Shown here piece after piece: positions 10,904 to 19,516 of a stretch of DNA of 64,000 nucleotides. Each line of letters opens with the position of its first letter. Position 1 is the stretch's first letter. A program made the translations under genes and the position numbers. The DNA is from Chryseobacterium sp. OV279 (GTDB lineage: Bacteria; Bacteroidota; Bacteroidia; Flavobacteriales; Weeksellaceae). The DNA lies in contig NZ_FQUD01000002.1 in the NCBI RefSeq assembly GCF_900128945.1, positions 459,776 to 523,775 on the forward strand. Reading direction: 5' to 3'. The notes under the pieces are model-generated. The model was not told the DNA's origin. It ran no database searches and was given only the letters and a program-made list of their open reading frames with translations.

Positions 10904-10953
10904 ACTGATGAAAAATACTTATATTTGAATACCATTGAAGTGTTTTCATCAGT
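10904..10953 (+). ncRNA. long hairpin 4 bases after the tRNA-like gene
   Basis: ACTGATGAAAA (10904-10914) pairs perfectly with TTTTCATCAGT (10943-10953), and the stem extends inward through ATACTT / AAGTG with a small bulge. It is followed by a run of A, not T, so it does not look like a terminator on the plus strand. It probably belongs to one structured transcript with the tRNA-like domain. Confidence 0.55.
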
Positions 10954-10963
10954 AAAAAAAAAA

Positions 10964-11065
10964 TTGAAGGCAAACAGAGTTCCTATATTGGTATTACTCT
11001 CCGCCTTTTTCAAAATAATAGGTAAAAGGAGTTCCTATATCGTTTTTTAAAAAAGCCCTACTCCT
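10964..11065 (+). ncRNA. two hairpin modules that repeat the AGTTCCTAT word
   Basis: Module B: outer stem TTGAAGGC (10964) with GCCTTTTTCAA (11003-11013, two-base bulge), inner stem AGAGT (10976-10980) with ACTCT (10996-11000). Module C: AGGAGT (11027-11032) with ACTCCT (11060-11065). In both, the loop begins TCCTAT. The same GTTCCTAT occurs in the tRNA-like gene (10857-10864), where the neighbouring stem is ACTTT/AAAGT. The stem bases differ between the three modules but stay complementary, while the loop word is constant. That pattern suggests conserved RNA structure. Module C ends 22 bases before the next gene, so it could also regulate it. Confidence 0.55.
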
Positions 11066-11087
11066 CACTTATTTAATTTTAATCACA

Positions 11088-12839
11088 ATGAAAACACTTC
11101 AATTATTTAATGCCGTACTGGCCAAAAAAACCGAAAGTACTCCTTTTATTTCTGACGCAGGTTTTGTAATCGAAGCGGATGCCGTTTGGGCAAAAGACGG
11201 GATCATTCAATTTTACGAGAAAGAAAAATTAAACGGAAATGATCTGAATAAGACCTTCCATAAATCCTGGCAGAAAATAAAAGACAGCACGAGACTCGAG
11301 TTGTTCATTGAGCAGCTTAAACATTATATTTCAACCTATGGAAGCAATTTCCAGGATGAAATCTATATTCCTGATGAAGTGCTGAATGTTCCCAATACAA
11401 AACTGATTTTTAAAGTCGTTAAAGCCTATTCTGCAGAAGAAATGACTGAAAAATGTCTTTCCCTGTTAAAGTCAGGAATTGCACTGAATGAAAAAACAAT
11501 GAATGATGTACTTTCTGTTTTAACGAAAGAACTGAATTATACTTTTACAGGAACTGAGAATATCAGAAACAAGGAAGCTATTGTCAAGATTGCTGATCTG
11601 TATCAGGTGTATCCTGCCAATCCCGTAGAGTTTTTCAGATATGTGATTTATAAAACGACAGATACTACGCTTTTGATCAAAAATGATGAGTTGATTAAAG
11701 CCATTAAGGAAAGTAAATTTAATCCGTCAGCTTTATTTGAAAAATACGGACTGGAAAAGCTTGCTCAGATTTTCAACAGGTTCAAACCGTTGTTTTTAGC
11801 GTATAAAAAAAGATCTTCGAAAACCATTAATAAGATTTCAAAACTATCCAAAATTCATCATCAGCCATTGGTTTCCAATCCATTGAATGAGGCGACTCAT
11901 ACATTGCTGGAGAACAATGACCTGCACTGGCTGGATAATGCGACACCGTTTGCGTTGTTTAAAGCTTTGTCTGCCTGTTATTTGAGAATGTATGGTTTAG
12001 ATACCTTTGTGTATAGAATCAGGAATGGAAAATCCTGGGTAAAAACCGGAAAAACGGGAACCGTAGGTGAAAAAAACTATGATTTTATCCTGAATTATGT
12101 GAGGTCGAGATTTGATCTTATCGGAAAGAAGTTTTATTTCCCTGAAAATGTAGAATTCGGATTGCCAACTTCTGAAAAAATGTTTGTGGGAAATATTCCT
12201 GCCGGAACAAGATTTCTTGGTGAAAAACTGGCCGTCGGAATTTACTGGGAAGATGGATGGGGAGCGAATGATCTTGATCTTTCCGGATTGAATATCGGAG
12301 GAAAGACAGGGTGGAATGCGGCCTATAACCAGGATAACGGAAGCTTGATGTATTCCGGAGATATGACCTCTGCGCCTAATGGTGCTGTAGAATATCTGTA
12401 TGCTTCTCAAGGATTGAATGCTCCGACCCTGATCATGAACAACGTGTATTCCGGAAGTGCGGATTGCGGTTATAAAATCGTGATTGGAAAAGGAGATCAT
12501 ATTTCCAGAGAATATATGATGAACCCGGATCATGTTTTTGCCGAAGTGAAATGTAATTCCGTCCAAAGACAAACTGTTCTTGGAATAATGCTTCCGAAAG
12601 GAGAAAAGCAGTGTTTCGTACTTCTGAATTTCGGAGCGGGACATACCCATGTTTCAGGAAATTCCGAGATTTCGGTAATGGCCACGGAAGCATTGTACCA
12701 GCAATGGTATGAACCTCTATCTTTTAATGGACTTGTCACAGAATTAGGTGCAGAAATAACTTCCGAAAAAGAAGAAGCTGACTTCGATTTCTCCCTTGAA
12801 AGTCTGGAAAAAGATAGCTTTACAAAGGTTTTTAAGTAA
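11088..12839 (+). CDS. large hypothetical protein linked to RtcB
   Basis: A 583-residue soluble protein that I do not recognise. The N-terminal part (to about 270) is helical and lysine-rich (for example KKRSSKTINKISKLSKIHHQ), possibly RNA-binding. It ends with LLENNDLHWLDNATPFALFKALSACYLRMYGLDTFVYRI. The C-terminal part is beta-rich: AVGIYWEDGWGANDLDLSGL, then LMYSGDMTSAPNGAVEYLYA and the strand pair around SADCGYKIVIGKGD. This faintly recalls TerD-like beta-sandwiches, but that is weak. No signal peptide or membrane helix is present. It follows RtcB and the tRNA-like RNA on the same strand and ends at a hairpin terminator. A shared job with RtcB is inferred from position only; TROVE/Ro60 similarity was looked for and not seen. 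Confidence 0.85.
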   Translation: MKTLQLFNAVLAKKTESTPFISDAGFVIEADAVWAKDGIIQFYEKEKLNGNDLNKTFHKSWQKIKDSTRLELFIEQLKHYISTYGSNFQDEIYIPDEVLNVPNTKLIFKVVKAYSAEEMTEKCLSLLKSGIALNEKTMNDVLSVLTKELNYTFTGTENIRNKEAIVKIADLYQVYPANPVEFFRYVIYKTTDTTLLIKNDELIKAIKESKFNPSALFEKYGLEKLAQIFNRFKPLFLAYKKRSSKTINKISKLSKIHHQPLVSNPLNEATHTLLENNDLHWLDNATPFALFKALSACYLRMYGLDTFVYRIRNGKSWVKTGKTGTVGEKNYDFILNYVRSRFDLIGKKFYFPENVEFGLPTSEKMFVGNIPAGTRFLGEKLAVGIYWEDGWGANDLDLSGLNIGGKTGWNAAYNQDNGSLMYSGDMTSAPNGAVEYLYASQGLNAPTLIMNNVYSGSADCGYKIVIGKGDHISREYMMNPDHVFAEVKCNSVQRQTVLGIMLPKGEKQCFVLLNFGAGHTHVSGNSEISVMATEALYQQWYEPLSFNGLVTELGAEITSEKEEADFDFSLESLEKDSFTKVFK

Positions 12840-12912
12840 TATAAAGTATAACATCAACATCTCCTAAATCTGTAAAATCAGCGAGAGATTAAAAACAATT
12901 AATATAAACTCC

Positions 12913-12945
12913 AAACCTCATAGCTTTCAAAAACCTATGAGGTTT
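12913..12945 (+). terminator. terminator after the 583-residue gene
   Basis: AAACCTCATAG (12913-12923) and CTATGAGGTTT (12935-12945) form an 11-bp stem between two convergent genes. T-rich DNA follows on the plus strand. Confidence 0.65.
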
Positions 12946-13006
12946 ATTTAAGACACTTAAAAACAGCTATTTTGATTTACTATTCAGAATGGCTGTTCTT
13001 TTTCAC

Positions 13007-14191
13007 TTATATAAAATCATAGATCCCATTCTTCCAGCCCAACACCTTCGAAGAATCCGCTTTAAGCCAGTTTTTCAAAATCGTAGCATAGACTTTTCTG
13101 AAATCTTCGGTATAAATTAAATCTCCTTCATTCAGTTTCTGCAGATCAGGAAGCGCGTTCAGAAGACCTTTCTTTTTAAGACCTCCGCTGATAAAGAACA
13201 TTTGATTGGCAGTCCCGTGGTCGGTTCCATTGCTGGCATTTTGAGCTACCCGGCGTCCGAATTCTGAAAAAGTCATCAGCAACACATCATTGAAAATTCC
13301 ATTACTTTTCAGATCAGCGACAAAAGATTTTACAGCTTCATTGATATCGCTGAACAGCTTGGCCTGCCTTTCGTTCTGATTAACGTGGGTGTCAAAGCTT
13401 CCCACAGAGAGGTAATAAACCTGTGTGTTGATGTCAGATTTAATGAGTGAAGCAACGGTTTTAAAATCCTTTCCCAATTGAGAGTTCGGGTAGACTTGAT
13501 CTGTTTTTTTTGACTTACTCTTTTCAAAAATATAATCTGCATTATTGATCGTGGAGCCGAGGGTTTGGTATAAATAAGAAACCGTTTCATCATCGTGATG
13601 ATGATCATACAAAGATTTAAAATATTTCTCCTGACTGGTCTGATAAAGCCTTTTAGGATCTTTAAAGGCAAATGCTTTATTGTTTTCCCCTTTCAGTGCC
13701 AGACTCAGCATATCATCAACCTCCAATGCCTGTGTGGGATGTTCACAACAGTAACATTCCTCATCCAGAAAACGTCCCAGCCATCCGGTTTCCAGAAATT
13801 CATCACTGCGGCTTGCAGAATGCCAGATATCCATACTTCTGAAGTGAGACTTATCCGGATCGGGATAACCCACATTATTCATCACCGACAGTTCACCATT
13901 ATCGAAAAGCTCTTTGAAATAAGAAAGTGCGGGATTGATTCCCGTTTCATCATTCAGTGCTAAAGAATCCTTGATAGCTATATTGTTTCTTTCTTTAAAA
14001 TAAATATCATTTTTTGTAGGAATAATCGTATTCAAACCATCATTTCCGCCCGTAAACTGCAGCACGACAAGTATCTTCTGATTGGGCTTCAGGGCTTCAT
14101 CCAGTGCCATTGCTTTCAGAAAATTGGGCATCATCAGCGATGCGGTAGCCAATGAACTTATTTTTAGGAATTCTCTTCTTTTGATTAGCAT
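13007..14191 (-). CDS. DUF1501 protein with Tat-type leader
   Basis: A 394-residue DUF1501 protein. The N-terminus MLIKRREFLKISSLATASL contains a twin-arginine-type signal (KRREFLKIS), so it is exported folded. Conserved stretches are LVVLQFTGGNDGLNTIIPT, the SHFRSMDIWHSAS segment, LLMTFSEFGRRVAQNASNGTDHGTANQMFF and the C-terminal region. These resemble the alkaline-phosphatase-like fold of sulfatase-related proteins. The substrate is unknown. It is downstream of a DUF1800 gene on the same strand; the two families are found together in many Bacteroidota and Planctomycetes, which points to a joint extracytoplasmic function. Confidence 0.92.
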   Translation of the reverse strand: MLIKRREFLKISSLATASLMMPNFLKAMALDEALKPNQKILVVLQFTGGNDGLNTIIPTKNDIYFKERNNIAIKDSLALNDETGINPALSYFKELFDNGELSVMNNVGYPDPDKSHFRSMDIWHSASRSDEFLETGWLGRFLDEECYCCEHPTQALEVDDMLSLALKGENNKAFAFKDPKRLYQTSQEKYFKSLYDHHHDDETVSYLYQTLGSTINNADYIFEKSKSKKTDQVYPNSQLGKDFKTVASLIKSDINTQVYYLSVGSFDTHVNQNERQAKLFSDINEAVKSFVADLKSNGIFNDVLLMTFSEFGRRVAQNASNGTDHGTANQMFFISGGLKKKGLLNALPDLQKLNEGDLIYTEDFRKVYATILKNWLKADSSKVLGWKNGIYDFI

Positions 14192-14213
14192 GATTTTTTC
14201 TTTGTTTGGTTAG

Positions 14214-14356
14214 AGGGATTAGGGATTAGGGATTAGGCGAAAGGAGTTAGGGGAGTTGTAATATAACTTTTAAGTTTTTGATTGATCATTTATCATTCAT
14301 TTGTTATTTTAAAATTTGAGTTTCAGTACTAATCCCTAATCCCTTTCGCCTAAGCC
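14214..14356. repeat. inverted low-complexity words between DUF1800 and DUF1501
   Basis: GATTAGGGATTAGGGATTAG with GCGAAAGGAG (about 14218-14243) is mirrored by CTAATCCCTAATCCCTTTCG (about 14332-14351). The pair frames an AT-rich loop of about 90 bases. If transcribed, it would form a long hairpin between the two co-oriented genes. Confidence 0.7.
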
Positions 14357-15739
14357 CTACATCAACTGATATTCCGGTGTAGACATCAAATTAATAATCC
14401 CCATCTTAATACTTTTATCCGAAAAGTTCTTTACAGTATCCAGATCAAGGGTTTTGGTATTTTGGATCAGGTAATCTTCGCAGTTTTTGTCATTAAAAAT
14501 CTTTTCCAGTCTGCTCCAGTCGATGGTGATATTAGGGTTTTTGAAGGATTTATTCATTGCGTTCTCCCTGGTTTTCATTCCCATATCAATATCATCATCC
14601 TGTCGCGGACTGTATTCCAAAGGACGCAATCCCGACCAGATCTGTGGAATCTGCAGCCTCACCATCAGGGTAGAACTGTCGATCCATGATTTTCCATTGG
14701 GCCAGCCGGCGACATTCGGTGGATACAGGAGTATTTGCCCCAGCAATTTCTGATAAACGATGAGGTTTTCCGGGTTTTGGATATTCATCGGAAGCATTCG
14801 CATGATTCCGGCCATCAGTTCTATCGGGGATTTTATTCTGTTGCCTATGTTCTTTTTATCGTAAAACCATGAGTTTGAAAATATATCGTTCATCAGTTTT
14901 TTGATATCATATCCGGAATTATAGAATGTTGAACTTAATGGCTCTATAATTTTGGAATCTACATTTTCATTGACGAAGAACTTGTATATTTTTGTCGTGA
15001 TAAAGGTAGCGGTGGCTTTCTGTTCAAGGATGATATTTAAAACATCGGTTCCGGTGAAGTTTCCGGTTTTTCCAAGGAATGTTTTTGAGCCTTCATCATG
15101 CAGGTTTTTCCTCTCTTTAAAATTACCTTCCTTATCATAGCCCCAGCCGGTGAATGCTCTTGCGCCTTCACGGATATCTTTTTCGGTGTAATTTCCTCTT
15201 CCCATGGTAAATAATTCCATCACTTCGCGGGCAAAATTTTCATTGGGATGATCCTTTTTATTCTGTTGATTGTTCAGGAAATTCAGCATGGCAGGGGATT
15301 GGCTCACTTCGAAGAGCAGCTCTTTAAAATTTCCCAGAGCATTCTTTCTGACCGTATTCAGAAGCTGTTTATTGAATTTTGAATTATTCACTCTTGATGC
15401 AAAATGCCCGTGCCAGAAGAATGCCATCTTTTCTCTTATCTGATCTTTGCTGTTCACCATCTGGTTCAGAAAATTCAGGTTCAGTTCATTGTTTTGGTCT
15501 CTGATGAGCTTCTGCATTTCCTTTTTCTTATCTGCCGGAGTTTTACTGTCCATCATCATATTGTCTGAAATAGGAACGTCAGGGGTATCATAGTTGATTT
15601 CTGTGAAAGTTCCTTCTTTAAATAATTCATTAACCAACGTTTTTGTGTTGGTATTTTTCAGTTCCCCGATCTGATTGATCCCGGCTCCGAAACCGGCACG
15701 CCAAAGAAGGTGTTTGTTATGTAACAGTGAATCGGCCAT
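14357..15739 (-). CDS. DUF1800 family protein
   Basis: A 460-residue DUF1800 protein: LWRAGFGAGINQI at the N-terminus, MAFFWHGHFASRV, MLNFLNNQQNKKDHPNENFA, REVMELFTMGRGNYTEKD, EGARAFTGWGY, and NVAGWPNGKSWIDSSTLM near the C-terminus. The function is unknown. No classical signal peptide is visible; the protein may be exported together with its Tat-dependent DUF1501 partner, which is encoded next. The gap between them holds the inverted repeat. Length is normal for the family. Confidence 0.92.
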   Translation of the reverse strand: MADSLLHNKHLLWRAGFGAGINQIGELKNTNTKTLVNELFKEGTFTEINYDTPDVPISDNMMMDSKTPADKKKEMQKLIRDQNNELNLNFLNQMVNSKDQIREKMAFFWHGHFASRVNNSKFNKQLLNTVRKNALGNFKELLFEVSQSPAMLNFLNNQQNKKDHPNENFAREVMELFTMGRGNYTEKDIREGARAFTGWGYDKEGNFKERKNLHDEGSKTFLGKTGNFTGTDVLNIILEQKATATFITTKIYKFFVNENVDSKIIEPLSSTFYNSGYDIKKLMNDIFSNSWFYDKKNIGNRIKSPIELMAGIMRMLPMNIQNPENLIVYQKLLGQILLYPPNVAGWPNGKSWIDSSTLMVRLQIPQIWSGLRPLEYSPRQDDDIDMGMKTRENAMNKSFKNPNITIDWSRLEKIFNDKNCEDYLIQNTKTLDLDTVKNFSDKSIKMGIINLMSTPEYQLM

Positions 15740-15977
15740 AGTAAGAGAATTTAATTTTTGGATGCTGTAGAAAGAAAAAGGTTAAAATCATAACGGTTAA
15801 GAATTCTTAATATTATTTTTTTTATGATTTGATTTAAACAATCATTTAATTTTAACTTAAATTAAGATATTGGTAATCATTGTTTTATAATTGTGTCCAG
15901 TGTTAAAATCCAAAAATAAGCTCCTCTTGGCACGATTTTTACAGCTTACTGCATTAGTAAAATTTAAAATTAGAGTT

Positions 15978-16541
15978 ATGAAAATGTTAAAACAAGCAGT
16001 ATTACTGGCTGGAATATTAACAGCTGGTATCGCAAGTGCACAGAGCTCAAAGATGAACAATATGATCAAAGTAGGAGCGAATGTTGGTTTAGCAGTTCCT
16101 TCAGATAATCTTTCTGCAGCTGCGGGTGTAGATGTATCTTATCAGAATTTGATCACTCCCGGATTTGGATTAGGTATTGCAACAGGATATACTCATTATT
16201 TTGGAAAAAGTAACAACGGTTATGATAACAATGATGTAGGCGTAATTCCTGTAGGAGCTTTAATCAGAATCTATCCTAAACAGACCGGTTTCTATTTTGG
16301 AACTGACTTAGGATACGGATTTTTGGTAGGAAATGAAAAAGTAGCTTCCAATAGTTCTGCTGACAGACCGGACGGAGGTTTCTACATCAAGCCGGAAATC
16401 GGATACCACAACAGAGACTGGAATTTCTTCGTACAATATCAGAAAGTTTTTGTAGGAGATAAAGGCGATATCGCTGGACAGAACTACAATGTGGGGAACA
16501 TCGGAGTAGGATTCGGATACAATATTCCACTAGGAAAGTAG
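15978..16541 (+). CDS. outer-membrane beta-barrel protein
   Basis: A 187-residue secreted protein. MKMLKQAVLLAGILTAGIAS-AQ is a clear signal peptide. The mature part has alternating strands ending in aromatic residues (VGANVGLAVP, GLGIATGYTHYF, FYFGTDLGYGFLVG, FFVQYQKVFV, IGVGFGYNIPLGK), typical of small porin-like outer-membrane barrels. ATG 15978 is chosen because it starts at the signal peptide; an earlier in-frame ATG at 15891 adds 29 residues without support. Ligand and partner are unknown. Confidence 0.85.
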   Translation: MKMLKQAVLLAGILTAGIASAQSSKMNNMIKVGANVGLAVPSDNLSAAAGVDVSYQNLITPGFGLGIATGYTHYFGKSNNGYDNNDVGVIPVGALIRIYPKQTGFYFGTDLGYGFLVGNEKVASNSSADRPDGGFYIKPEIGYHNRDWNFFVQYQKVFVGDKGDIAGQNYNVGNIGVGFGYNIPLGK

Positions 16542-16633
16542 TTAGATTTATATATAAACAATTATTAGCCAAAACCTTTTTATGAAAATGAAAAGGTTTT
16601 TTGCTTCCCTGCAGGATTTACGAAAACAATTAT

Positions 16634-16641
16634 TATATTTG
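16634..16641 (+). promoter_or_regulatory. -7 box of the glucokinase promoter
   Basis: TATATTTG matches the Bacteroidota -7 consensus TAnnTTTG, 15 bases before the chosen ATG of the glucokinase gene. It supports the start at 16657 over the earlier in-frame ATG at 16582. Confidence 0.55.
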
Positions 16642-16656
16642 ATAAAATTTGAGGTT

Positions 16657-17706
16657 ATGATTTTGAATCCAAAATTTCCGCTTTATTTACCAGGAGTAGA
16701 GAACAGTAATAATGATCATGTTACTATCATTGGAGCAAGTCTCCGTGAAGATATAACCATCTTAGGCTATTTTGTTTCCAGTAACGGAGGTCTTGAGATA
16801 AAAATACAGAAAGAATATAGTACGAAAGACTATTCTTCATTTTCTGATATATTAAGAAAATTCATTCAGGATAATCAGCTTGAAAATGTAAAGCGTCTGG
16901 CTTTGGCTGTACCGGGACCGGTAATCGATGGGAAAAGCAGCCCGGCGAGATTGGGCTGGGATTTAAATATTGAAGAATATACCAAAGATTTCGGGTTTGA
17001 AAAAGGAGATATGCTGAATGACCTTGAAGCTTCTGCTTATGGAATGGGTCTTCTTGAAGACAGCGACCTTGATCCGATCTACACCAGCGGACATCTTGAA
17101 AAAGGAAACGTAGCGATCCTGGCTCCCGGAAACGGACTGGGTGAAGCAGGATATTTCTTTGACGGAAAATACCTGAGACCTTTTGCAACGGAAGGCGGGC
17201 ATTCGGAATTCTCACCGAGAACGAATGTTGAAGTTGAATTTTACCAATTCTTAAACAATATCTATGGTATTGTAAGTTGGGAAAATGTATTGTCTAAAAC
17301 CGGACTTTTCAATATCTACAGATTCTTAAGAGACGTAAAAAGACATCCGGAACCGGAATGGCTGGCAGAACGTCTGGCAGGACCGAATTTTGTTCAGGAA
17401 CTGTACAAAGCAGCCGTAGAAGAAGATGTCATGATCTGCAGAATCGCTTTAGATACTTTCCTTGAATTTCTGGCAAGAGAAGCCAACAACCTTACCCTGA
17501 AGCTTAAAGCGACAGGTGGCCTGCTGATTTCAGGAGATATTCCACAGACGATCAGAGAATATATTGACAAAGGAAAATTCTATGATAAGTTTAAGATCAG
17601 TGATAAGATGGAGGAAATGCTAAAAAACACGCCGATATATCTCATCAAACAGAATCACACGGCATTAAAAGGTGCCGCCCTGTACACTGCTTACTATCAA
17701 AATTAA
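16657..17706 (+). CDS. glk: glucokinase
   Basis: A 349-residue ROK-independent glucokinase of the E. coli Glk type. It phosphorylates glucose to glucose 6-phosphate with ATP. Motifs: RLALAVPGPVIDGKSSPARLGWDLN, MLNDLEASAYGM (catalytic aspartate in the ND pair), VAILAPGNGLGEAGYFFDG (phosphate binding) and ATEGGHSEFSPR. The C-terminal GGLLISGDIPQTI is also typical. The start at MILNPKF follows the -7 box; the longer frame from 16582 would place the promoter inside the gene. A terminator follows directly. Confidence 0.92.
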   Translation: MILNPKFPLYLPGVENSNNDHVTIIGASLREDITILGYFVSSNGGLEIKIQKEYSTKDYSSFSDILRKFIQDNQLENVKRLALAVPGPVIDGKSSPARLGWDLNIEEYTKDFGFEKGDMLNDLEASAYGMGLLEDSDLDPIYTSGHLEKGNVAILAPGNGLGEAGYFFDGKYLRPFATEGGHSEFSPRTNVEVEFYQFLNNIYGIVSWENVLSKTGLFNIYRFLRDVKRHPEPEWLAERLAGPNFVQELYKAAVEEDVMICRIALDTFLEFLAREANNLTLKLKATGGLLISGDIPQTIREYIDKGKFYDKFKISDKMEEMLKNTPIYLIKQNHTALKGAALYTAYYQN

Positions 17707-17711
17707 AATAC

Positions 17712-17740
17712 AAAACTCCGAAACTTTCGGAGTTTTTTTA
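17712..17740 (+). terminator. terminator after glk
   Basis: AAAACTCCGAAA (17712-17723) and TTTCGGAGTTTT (17725-17736) make a 12-bp stem ending in T-rich DNA. Confidence 0.85.
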
Positions 17741-17812
17741 TGGGATGATATTATTCATGAAAAAAAATATTTTAATTGATATACATCAATGAAATCTATT
17801 AAATAAGTAGAC

Positions 17813-17820
17813 TATATTTG
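17813..17820 (+). promoter_or_regulatory. -7 box before the first YceI gene
   Basis: TATATTTG fits TAnnTTTG, 32 bases before the ATG. No good -33 TTG is visible 19 bases upstream, so strength is unclear. Confidence 0.5.
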
Positions 17821-17852
17821 CACCGTTAAAACAAGTAAATAACTTTATTCAA

Positions 17853-18419
17853 ATGAAAAAAATATTCTTATTAGCAGTTGTTGCCAGCGGTTTGGCATTC
17901 GGACAGTCAAAGAAAGTAGTGGCATCTGATGTTCACTGGTGGGGGTACAAAGTAGCAAAATCTGAGGCAAGCTCTCACGATGGTACTGTAAAAGTAAAAT
18001 CAGGAGACATGATCATGAAAGGAAATAACCTTGTAGGAGGAAGCTTTGTATTGGATATGACGTCTATCAACGCAACTGACCTTTCCGGAGAATATCAGCA
18101 AAAACTGAACGGACACCTTAAGAACGGTGACTTCTTTGAAGTTGAAAAATTCCCTACAGCTTCTTTCAAAATTACTTCTGTAAAGAAAAACAGCGATAAG
18201 ATCTATAACTCTTTAGTAACAGGAAACCTTACTGTTAAAGGAAAAACAAGCGCTATTACTTTCCCTGCTAAAATTGCATATAGCAAAGGAGTAGTAAGCC
18301 TGGTTTCTGAAAAATTCTCTTTCGACAGACAGAAATTTGACGTTGCTTACAAGTCTACCATGCAGGATGTTTTTGTGAAAGATGACATCGAAATGCTTGT
18401 AAAGGTGAGTGCTAAATAA
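17853..18419 (+). CDS. YceI family secreted lipid-binding protein
   Basis: A 188-residue YceI-domain protein with signal peptide MKKIFLLAVVASGLAFGQS. The mature part is an extended lipocalin-like barrel that in characterised members binds isoprenoid lipids in the periplasm. Family signs: SDVHWWGYKVAKSEASSHDGTVKVKSG, the strand FVLDMTSINATDLSG, EVEKFPTASFKITSV, and LTVKGKTSAITFPAKI. It is followed by a terminator and then by a second YceI gene with about half the residues in common, so the pair probably arose by duplication. The physiological ligand is unknown. Confidence 0.92.
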   Translation: MKKIFLLAVVASGLAFGQSKKVVASDVHWWGYKVAKSEASSHDGTVKVKSGDMIMKGNNLVGGSFVLDMTSINATDLSGEYQQKLNGHLKNGDFFEVEKFPTASFKITSVKKNSDKIYNSLVTGNLTVKGKTSAITFPAKIAYSKGVVSLVSEKFSFDRQKFDVAYKSTMQDVFVKDDIEMLVKVSAK

Positions 18420-18440
18420 TTTAATCAAAAAAAGATTGTT

Positions 18441-18470
18441 AAAAGTGTAGAAGTTCTACACTTTTTTTTA
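18441..18470 (+). terminator. terminator between the two YceI genes
   Basis: AAAAGTGTAGAA (18441-18452) and TTCTACACTTTT (18454-18465) are perfectly complementary and are followed by a T-run. The next promoter overlaps this T-run. Confidence 0.85.
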
Positions 18471-18476
18471 TTTTTG
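18469..18476 (+). promoter_or_regulatory. -7 box of the second YceI gene
   Basis: TATTTTTG fits TAnnTTTG and lies 21 bases before the ATG at 18498. It overlaps the end of the preceding terminator, so the two YceI genes are probably separate transcription units. Confidence 0.5.
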
Positions 18477-18497
18477 TTGAATTGTAAATAAAAAAGA

Positions 18498-19127
18498 ATG
18501 AAAAGATTACTATTGTTTGCTATGGTGTGCGCGAGCATATCATTTGTTTCTGCACAGAGGAAATTTGATAAGGTTTCAAAAGTGACTTCATCAGAGATCA
18601 GGTGGTGGGGATATAAAGTCGTAAAAACTGAGGCTTCATCGCATTCAGGGACGGTAAAGCTGAAAAGCGGAAAATTCAATTTCGATAAAACGGTCCTTGT
18701 AGACGGAGAGTTTGTAATAGATATGAGAAGCATGATGGCGGGAGACGTTTCCGAGGAAGATCAGATCAAGCTTACCAACGAACTGAAAAGTACCAATTTC
18801 TTTGAAGTTAAGAAATTCCCTATCGCGAAATTCCACTTGACTAAAATTATTCCTTTAGCAAACAGCGAGTACAATTCTACGATCTATGGTGACATTACGA
18901 TCAAAGGGGTAAGAAAAACGATCACTTTCCCTGCGAATGCATACGTTACTCAGTTTACAGTAGTGATTGAATCTGCGAAGTTCTCATTAAACAGAAGAGA
19001 CTTTAAAGTATTCTACCAGTCTTCACTGAAAGACTATTTCATCAAGGACGAAATGGATTTCCAGTTCAGAGTTTCTACAGAAAAACTGGACAACGATAAC
19101 AGAGTTCCTGTGAAGAAAAAGAAATAA
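18498..19127 (+). CDS. YceI family secreted protein, second copy
   Basis: A 209-residue YceI paralogue of the preceding gene. Signal peptide MKRLLLFAMVCASISFVSAQ; then SSEIRWWGYKVVKTEASSHS, GEFVIDMRSMMAGDVSEED, EVKKFPIAKFHLTKI and DITIKGVRKTITFPANAY. It has a basic C-terminal extension ending PVKKKK, which the first copy lacks. It probably binds a lipid-like ligand in the periplasm. The AATGGGC/GCCCATT hairpin at 19152-19178 followed by T-rich DNA is its terminator. Confidence 0.9.
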   Translation: MKRLLLFAMVCASISFVSAQRKFDKVSKVTSSEIRWWGYKVVKTEASSHSGTVKLKSGKFNFDKTVLVDGEFVIDMRSMMAGDVSEEDQIKLTNELKSTNFFEVKKFPIAKFHLTKIIPLANSEYNSTIYGDITIKGVRKTITFPANAYVTQFTVVIESAKFSLNRRDFKVFYQSSLKDYFIKDEMDFQFRVSTEKLDNDNRVPVKKKK

Positions 19128-19516
19128 GTAAAATATACAATCAAATAATACAATGGGCGGTTTTTATAACTGCCCATTTTTTATTTTGTTTTCATTCTAA
19201 TAATTAAAATTAGGCGTAAAGGCTGTAGCGCGATAAAAATGAATTACTCTCGCAGATAAAGCAGATTAAAAAAAGTAAAATCTGCATCATCTGAATAATC
19301 TGCGTGAATTTTTTAAACCATTATTGATGCACTTCCTTCATCAGAATCAATGAAGTTGATTCCATTCTTTGCTTCACTTAAATTTACACAGTAGGATATT
19401 AATCTTTGCGTTTAACAGAGCATCTAGTATGTCTTTATCTTCTAAAATCTCTTAACAGTTCAGAAACCTCTGAAATTATTCTGCATCTTTTATCATGTTT
19501 TTCTTAAATTAGTACT
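19128..19516. other. intergenic region with terminator, no gene
   Basis: It begins with the terminator of the second YceI gene: AATGGGC (19152-19158) with GCCCATT (19172-19178) and a T-rich tail. From 19245 to 19315 words such as GCAGATTAAA, AATCTGCATCATCTG and AATCTGCGTGAATTTT occur; related words are at 50730-50765. No ORF or RNA gene is convincing. Confidence 0.55.

Noticed and set aside
10857..11038. GTTCCTAT repeats as a Flp/FRT-like recombination site
   Set aside because: The similarity is 8 bases only, copies are direct rather than inverted around a core, and no recombinase gene is near.
11997..12650. Long minus-strand ORF (217 codons)
   Set aside because: It is antisense within the well-supported 583-residue gene, with cysteine/arginine/isoleucine-rich shadow composition.
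11088..12839. 583-residue protein as a TROVE/Ro60 homologue
   Set aside because: No vWA metal site (DxSxS) or TROVE-like motif could be seen; the idea came from the RtcB context alone.
13007..15739. DUF1501/DUF1800 pair as a new system
   Set aside because: The pairing is already widespread and well annotated, though its function is not known.
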